A DNA stretch of 9,266 nt, from contig DAOVBS010000013.1 of the NCBI GenBank assembly GCA_030670425.1, positions 1-9,266 on the forward strand, given 5' to 3'. Positions 5,814 to 9,266 of the stretch are shown here, piece after piece. Under the pieces are notes generated by a model that was given only the letters and a program-made list of their open reading frames with translations, was not told where the DNA came from and searched no databases. This stretch comes from Chloroflexota bacterium. GTDB lineage: Bacteria > Chloroflexota > Dehalococcoidia > GIF9 > AB-539-J10. The first letter of the stretch is position 1, and every line of letters begins with the position of its first letter. Position numbers and translations under genes: made by a program.

Positions 5814-6950
5814 GTGGAAAGAAGGGCTTCCAATTACTGGTGGTCTGCAGCAGACTCCCTGCAAGAGTTGTCCGTGCTAGCGGAAACCGCCGGTGCCACT
5901 GTGGTGGGCACATTGATCCAGAAACTGCAGGCCCCTTCATCTACTCACTACATAGGCAAGGGGAAGATCACAGAACTGGTCAGTCTCAAGAAGGAATCCC
6001 CATACGACACCGTGATCTTTGACGACGAGCTTTCTCCGCGACAGCAGAGAAATCTTGAAGAGATACTGCAGGCCAAGGTTATCGACCGTACAGCTCTCAT
6101 CCTCGACATATTCGCCAGGCAGGCGCGGACTCGCGAAGGAAGACTTCAGGTCGAGCTAGCTCAGCATCAATACCTTCTTCCTCGTCTCATAGGCCAGTGG
6201 ACCCACCTGGAGCGCCTTGGCGGTGGGATAGGCACTAGAGGCCCCGGAGAATCACAGTTGGAGACCGATCGGCGTCTTATCAACAGGCGCATCAACCGAC
6301 TGCAGCACGAGATACAAGACGTAAGGCGACATCGTGCTCTGTATCGGAGAAGACGCAAGGAACTAGCGGTGCCAATAGTAGCCATCGTTGGCTATGCTAA
6401 CGCCGGCAAGAGCACGTTGTTTAACAGCCTGAGCAGAGCCGGGGTCGTTGTGGAAGACACGCCGTTCTCCACTCTCGATCCCGTAACGCGTCGTCTGAGC
6501 TTACCTGACGGACAGAGGCTCCTGATGACTGATACTGTTGGTTTCATCCAGAAACTGCCGCCATCAATCATCGCAGCGTTCAGGGCCACTCTGGAGGAAC
6601 TGAGCGATTCTGATCTGCTCCTACACATCGTTGACATAACACACAACCGTGCAGCGAATCAGTGCCGGACTGTAGAGGAAATACTCGCCAAGCTACACCT
6701 TCAGGACAAACCTCGAATAACGGTGTTCAATAAACTAGATCTAGCTCTAGATGGAGAGCAAGAGCTGGAAATCTTGACCAAAGTCCCCTTTTTCGAAGAA
6801 GAAATCGCGCTGCCTGATGCAAACATAGCCCTGATCTCCGCCATCAAGGGATGGGGGATAGGCGGACTCCTAGGCAAGATCGCCGCCCATATTGGACATG
6901 ATCCAAGCAGGCTGACTTCGTCGCCTCCCTTCATGATAGCGAGTCATTGA
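5814..6950 (+). CDS. hflX: GTPase HflX
   Basis: HflX is a ribosome-binding GTPase that helps split or rescue stalled 50S/70S ribosomes, especially under stress. From the GTG at 5814 the product has 378 aa. The N-terminal HflX domain includes THYIGKGK (44-51), FDDELSPRQQRNLE (69-82), DRTALILDIFARQARTREGRLQVELAQ (91-117) and the glycine-rich GIGTRGPGESQLETDRR (138-154). The GTPase domain has the P-loop GYANAGKS (193-200), DTVG (240-243), NKLD (306-309) and SAIKG (342-346). The protein ends soon after the G domain and lacks the C-terminal extension of E. coli HflX. The 5814 start is conservative and probably too short: it has no usable Shine-Dalgarno, and the codons just upstream encode ELALLVG, the expected first strand. 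The true start may be the ATA at 5760 (396 aa). The next gene follows after 21 nt. Confidence 0.93.
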   Translation: MERRASNYWWSAADSLQELSVLAETAGATVVGTLIQKLQAPSSTHYIGKGKITELVSLKKESPYDTVIFDDELSPRQQRNLEEILQAKVIDRTALILDIFARQARTREGRLQVELAQHQYLLPRLIGQWTHLERLGGGIGTRGPGESQLETDRRLINRRINRLQHEIQDVRRHRALYRRRRKELAVPIVAIVGYANAGKSTLFNSLSRAGVVVEDTPFSTLDPVTRRLSLPDGQRLLMTDTVGFIQKLPPSIIAAFRATLEELSDSDLLLHIVDITHNRAANQCRTVEEILAKLHLQDKPRITVFNKLDLALDGEQELEILTKVPFFEEEIALPDANIALISAIKGWGIGGLLGKIAAHIGHDPSRLTSSPPFMIASH

Positions 6951-6971
6951 GACCAGTCTCAGGAGGCAAGA

Positions 6972-8129
6972 GTGGACTACGTTAGAGTTCTGGAAGACCT
7001 CATCTCAATTGACACTTCCGTGCCGCCGGGTTCGAATTATAGCGAGGCAGTTGACTACCTTCAGCCCCTATTTGAGAGACTGGGCTTCGAGGTCCAAAAA
7101 GTCGCCATTCCAGGAGAACACGCCCGGGGAAAGGAGGGCAGAGTCAGCTTGATCTGCCACAGGAGACAGATGGGAAGACCTCGGTTGATCTTCTACTCTC
7201 ACATCGACGTGGTGCCCGCAGAGGGATGGGACGCGTTCAAACCCAGGGTAGAAAATGGCAGGATCTACGGCCGCGGAGCAGCCGATATGAAAGGAGCAAT
7301 CGTGGCCCTGCTTGTTGGTCTGGAGGCTGTCAAAGAGAAGCCGCTGAGATATGACACCTCGGCGATAGTCACCACCGATGAAGAAATAGGCCAGTCCGGG
7401 CAGCTTCGGTATCTGACTGGATTTCTGGAACCTGTTTCCGGAGCTGCGGTATTCAGTCTTGATTCCAGCTTCGGCTATGTTGCAATCGCCAACCTAGGCG
7501 TACTCCAAATGGACGTCAGGGTGAAAGGCCGTTCTGTCCACTCTGGATTATCCCATCTGGGAGAAAACGCTGTAGAGAGAGCAAACCTCCTGGTGCAAGC
7601 TCTCCTCAGCACCAAGCAGAGGATAACTGAAAGAAAGTCAGATACAGATGTTCACCCCAGCACAGGGCTCACCAAGATGGAGGCGAGATTGAACATCAAC
7701 AAGCTATCGGGAGGAACAGCAGTCAATATCATCCCCGACCAATGCCTGATAACGTTGGATCGAAGGCTGATTCCTGAAGAAAACGTGGAGGAGGCCGAAA
7801 AAGAACTGATGGATACTCTCTCATCTATCGAAGGGGTAGACTGGGAAGTGGAGAAAGTCCTGAGGATTCCTACCGTACCTCCCTGCCGTGATCCCATTGT
7901 GGATGAGTTAGCTCAGATCATCGAAGCAGTCACCGGGCAATCAGGCAAGTTCGGGGAAATGATATCTGGCGATCTGCCCCACGTTGCTGCCTCGGCATGG
8001 GGAGCCAAGGAATTTGGCCTGGGAGTAATCAGACCCGAGTGCAACATCCACGGCAGAGATGAATTCGTCTACCAGAAGGACATTGAGCATCTGGCTGAGA
8101 TCATTTCGAGATTTCTCTCGGCTTCGTGA
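6972..8129 (+). CDS. M20-family metallohydrolase (ArgE/DapE-like deacylase or peptidase)
   Basis: This is a zinc-dependent amidohydrolase of the M20 family, whose members include acetylornithine deacetylase, succinyl-DAP desuccinylase and carboxypeptidase G2. The 385-aa product has all expected metal and catalytic residues: His77 and Asp79 in YSHIDVVPA, Asp105 in GRGAADMKG, Glu137 and Glu138 in TTDEEIG, Asp164 in FSLDSS as a likely further ligand, and His360 in NIHGRDE. The dimerisation-domain insert starts near residue 180, with VHSG at 189-192. The GTG at 6972 has AGGAGG (6961-6966) five bases ahead. Because the cluster already encodes DapL, a DapE role is not needed. Acetylornithine deacetylase, an N-acyl amino acid hydrolase or a dipeptidase are open options. 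It lies 21 nt after hflX and 12 nt before the deacetylase gene. No signal peptide is visible, so it is probably cytosolic. Confidence 0.9.
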   Translation: MDYVRVLEDLISIDTSVPPGSNYSEAVDYLQPLFERLGFEVQKVAIPGEHARGKEGRVSLICHRRQMGRPRLIFYSHIDVVPAEGWDAFKPRVENGRIYGRGAADMKGAIVALLVGLEAVKEKPLRYDTSAIVTTDEEIGQSGQLRYLTGFLEPVSGAAVFSLDSSFGYVAIANLGVLQMDVRVKGRSVHSGLSHLGENAVERANLLVQALLSTKQRITERKSDTDVHPSTGLTKMEARLNINKLSGGTAVNIIPDQCLITLDRRLIPEENVEEAEKELMDTLSSIEGVDWEVEKVLRIPTVPPCRDPIVDELAQIIEAVTGQSGKFGEMISGDLPHVAASAWGAKEFGLGVIRPECNIHGRDEFVYQKDIEHLAEIISRFLSAS

Positions 8130-8141
8130 AGAGGATATAAG

Positions 8142-9254
8142 GTGGCGACAGCAATCCTGTACGCAGAAGAGCTCAAGGAATACGATTTCGGACCAGGGCA
8201 TCCCTTTCGTGGAGACCGATACGAAGCCTTCCCCACCTTTCTGCGTATGAACCTAGGCGAGGACGACAACTACAGAGTTCTGAGAGCGGACCCGGCCACA
8301 GAAGAAGACCTGCTCTTGATTTGCAGCAAAGACTACATCGATTTCACCAGGGACTACTTCAGAGCTGCCAACTTAGGCTTGGCCCGAGCAGCCAGTTTCG
8401 AATTCGCCCAATTCCATTCATTGGATAATCTGCCGAGATCTAGACCGGGCAAGCTGGAAGAGGCAGCAAGGCTGATGATTGGCCAGGCAAAGACGGCAGT
8501 AGACCTGGTTCAAGCCCGCCAGTATGACAACGTCGTATGTATCGGCGGCAATATGCATCATGCCAGGCCGCACTACGGCGAGGGATTCTGTCTCTACAAC
8601 GACAATGCCTTTGCCGCCAGATACCTGATGGACATGTACGGCCTAGAAAGGATCCTCATTCTGGATACCGACGCCCACCACGGAAATGGAACCTGTGAGT
8701 ACTTCTACTCAGACCCGAGGGTTCTGTTTATCGATTTGCACCAGGATCCCAGAACACTGTATCCGGGAACAGGTTTTGCTACTGAAATAGGGGAGGGGCC
8801 AGGCAAGGGATACACCATCAATATCCCCTTACCCATCTATGCTGGTCTTGATTCCTACAAGTTGGCTTTTGAAGAGATAGTCCAGCCGGTAGCGGAGGAG
8901 TTCAAGCCCCAGATCATTATTAGAAACGGCGGAGCTGATCCCCATTTTGCCGACGGCCTGACTAACCTGGGATTGCCGGTAAGAGGTTTCACCATGATTG
9001 GCAGTAAGGTCAGGCATATTGCGCAAGCCTGCCAGAGTGCTGAAATTGAGATAATTGGCTCTGGCTACAACAAGGAAGTGTTGCCCTACGCCTGGCTGGC
9101 CTTGATATCTGGAGCGGTGGGGTTTCCACTCCAACTGAAGGAGCCCTTTCCCATTCCACAGAGGTTTCAATCGGACCCCGCACTAGAGGATACCAAGAGA
9201 ATTCTGGAGGCCGTCAAGAGGTATCACAGTGTCTACTGGAAATGCCTCCGGTAG
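8142..9254 (+). CDS. AcuC/histone-deacetylase-family protein
   Basis: This belongs to the arginase/deacetylase fold family that removes acetyl groups from lysines (AcuC acting on acetyl-CoA synthetase) or from polyamines and related amides. The 370-aa product opens with YDFGPGHP (14-21), typical of AcuC. It carries the active-site His pair 139/140 in GGNMHHA, zinc ligands Asp177 and His179 in DTDAHHGNGT, YPGTG (207-211), the third zinc ligand Asp266 in GGADPHFADGL and the catalytic Tyr309 in GSGYN. The enzyme should therefore be active. The GTG at 8142 has GAGGA (8131-8135) six bases ahead. It follows the M20 gene by 12 nt, which implies tight cotranscription. No acetyl-CoA synthetase or acetyltransferase gene lies in the window, so the substrate cannot be named. 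The last 12 nt of the window after its TAG contain nothing recognisable. Confidence 0.92.
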   Translation: MATAILYAEELKEYDFGPGHPFRGDRYEAFPTFLRMNLGEDDNYRVLRADPATEEDLLLICSKDYIDFTRDYFRAANLGLARAASFEFAQFHSLDNLPRSRPGKLEEAARLMIGQAKTAVDLVQARQYDNVVCIGGNMHHARPHYGEGFCLYNDNAFAARYLMDMYGLERILILDTDAHHGNGTCEYFYSDPRVLFIDLHQDPRTLYPGTGFATEIGEGPGKGYTINIPLPIYAGLDSYKLAFEEIVQPVAEEFKPQIIIRNGGADPHFADGLTNLGLPVRGFTMIGSKVRHIAQACQSAEIEIIGSGYNKEVLPYAWLALISGAVGFPLQLKEPFPIPQRFQSDPALEDTKRILEAVKRYHSVYWKCLR

Positions 9255-9266
9255 AACCAGGCGAAA

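Overview
The window reads as a bacterial chromosome segment with eight tightly spaced, rightward housekeeping genes from 651 to 9254: pgk, tpiA, miaA, dapF, dapL, hflX, an M20-family metallohydrolase and an AcuC/histone-deacetylase-like deacetylase. Codon choice is even and moderately GC-rich. GTG is a frequent start codon (miaA, dapL, the M20 gene, the deacetylase and the nominal hflX start). The gene set, the use of DapL for diaminopimelate and the protein style suggest a Chloroflexota bacterium, perhaps of the Dehalococcoidia. That assignment is inference from recalled family sequences, not a search result.

Positions 1-650 hold no large gene but are rich in signals. A nearly perfect CIRCE element, the operator of the heat-shock repressor HrcA, lies at 77-103. 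It abuts a very good leftward sigma70-type promoter (TTGATA, 17 bp, TATAAT). A heat-shock gene therefore very probably starts just beyond the left edge. A 42-codon leftward ORF with a consensus Shine-Dalgarno lies at 308-180. Around 426-477 two divergent promoter candidates share one -35 region: one would feed the small ORF and the other a leader of about 165 nt in front of pgk. A perfect 14-bp palindrome (374-387) and an 8-bp inverted repeat (259-283) lie between these elements.

The rightward cluster starts with two glycolytic enzymes (pgk, tpiA) and continues with tRNA modification (miaA). Next comes the last part of the diaminopimelate/lysine pathway, with DapL making LL-DAP and DapF epimerising it to meso-DAP. 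After these come the ribosome-associated GTPase HflX and two zinc hydrolases. Gaps are 12-58 nt except between dapL and hflX, so most of the cluster is probably cotranscribed.

The dapL-hflX junction is the most unusual part of the cluster. It contains a strong 45-nt hairpin directly after the dapL stop, an overlapping alternative palindrome, and an 11-bp direct repeat. It also holds an open frame encoding the expected first beta strand of HflX but with no ATG, GTG or TTG; the best-placed initiator is an ATA codon behind a good Shine-Dalgarno. PGK also carries Ser where most family members have the Mg-nucleotide Asp. No mobile element, CRISPR array, rRNA or tRNA was recognised. Nothing here is a clear new multi-gene system; the best leads are the divergent regulatory region, the hflX start and the terminal hydrolase pair.
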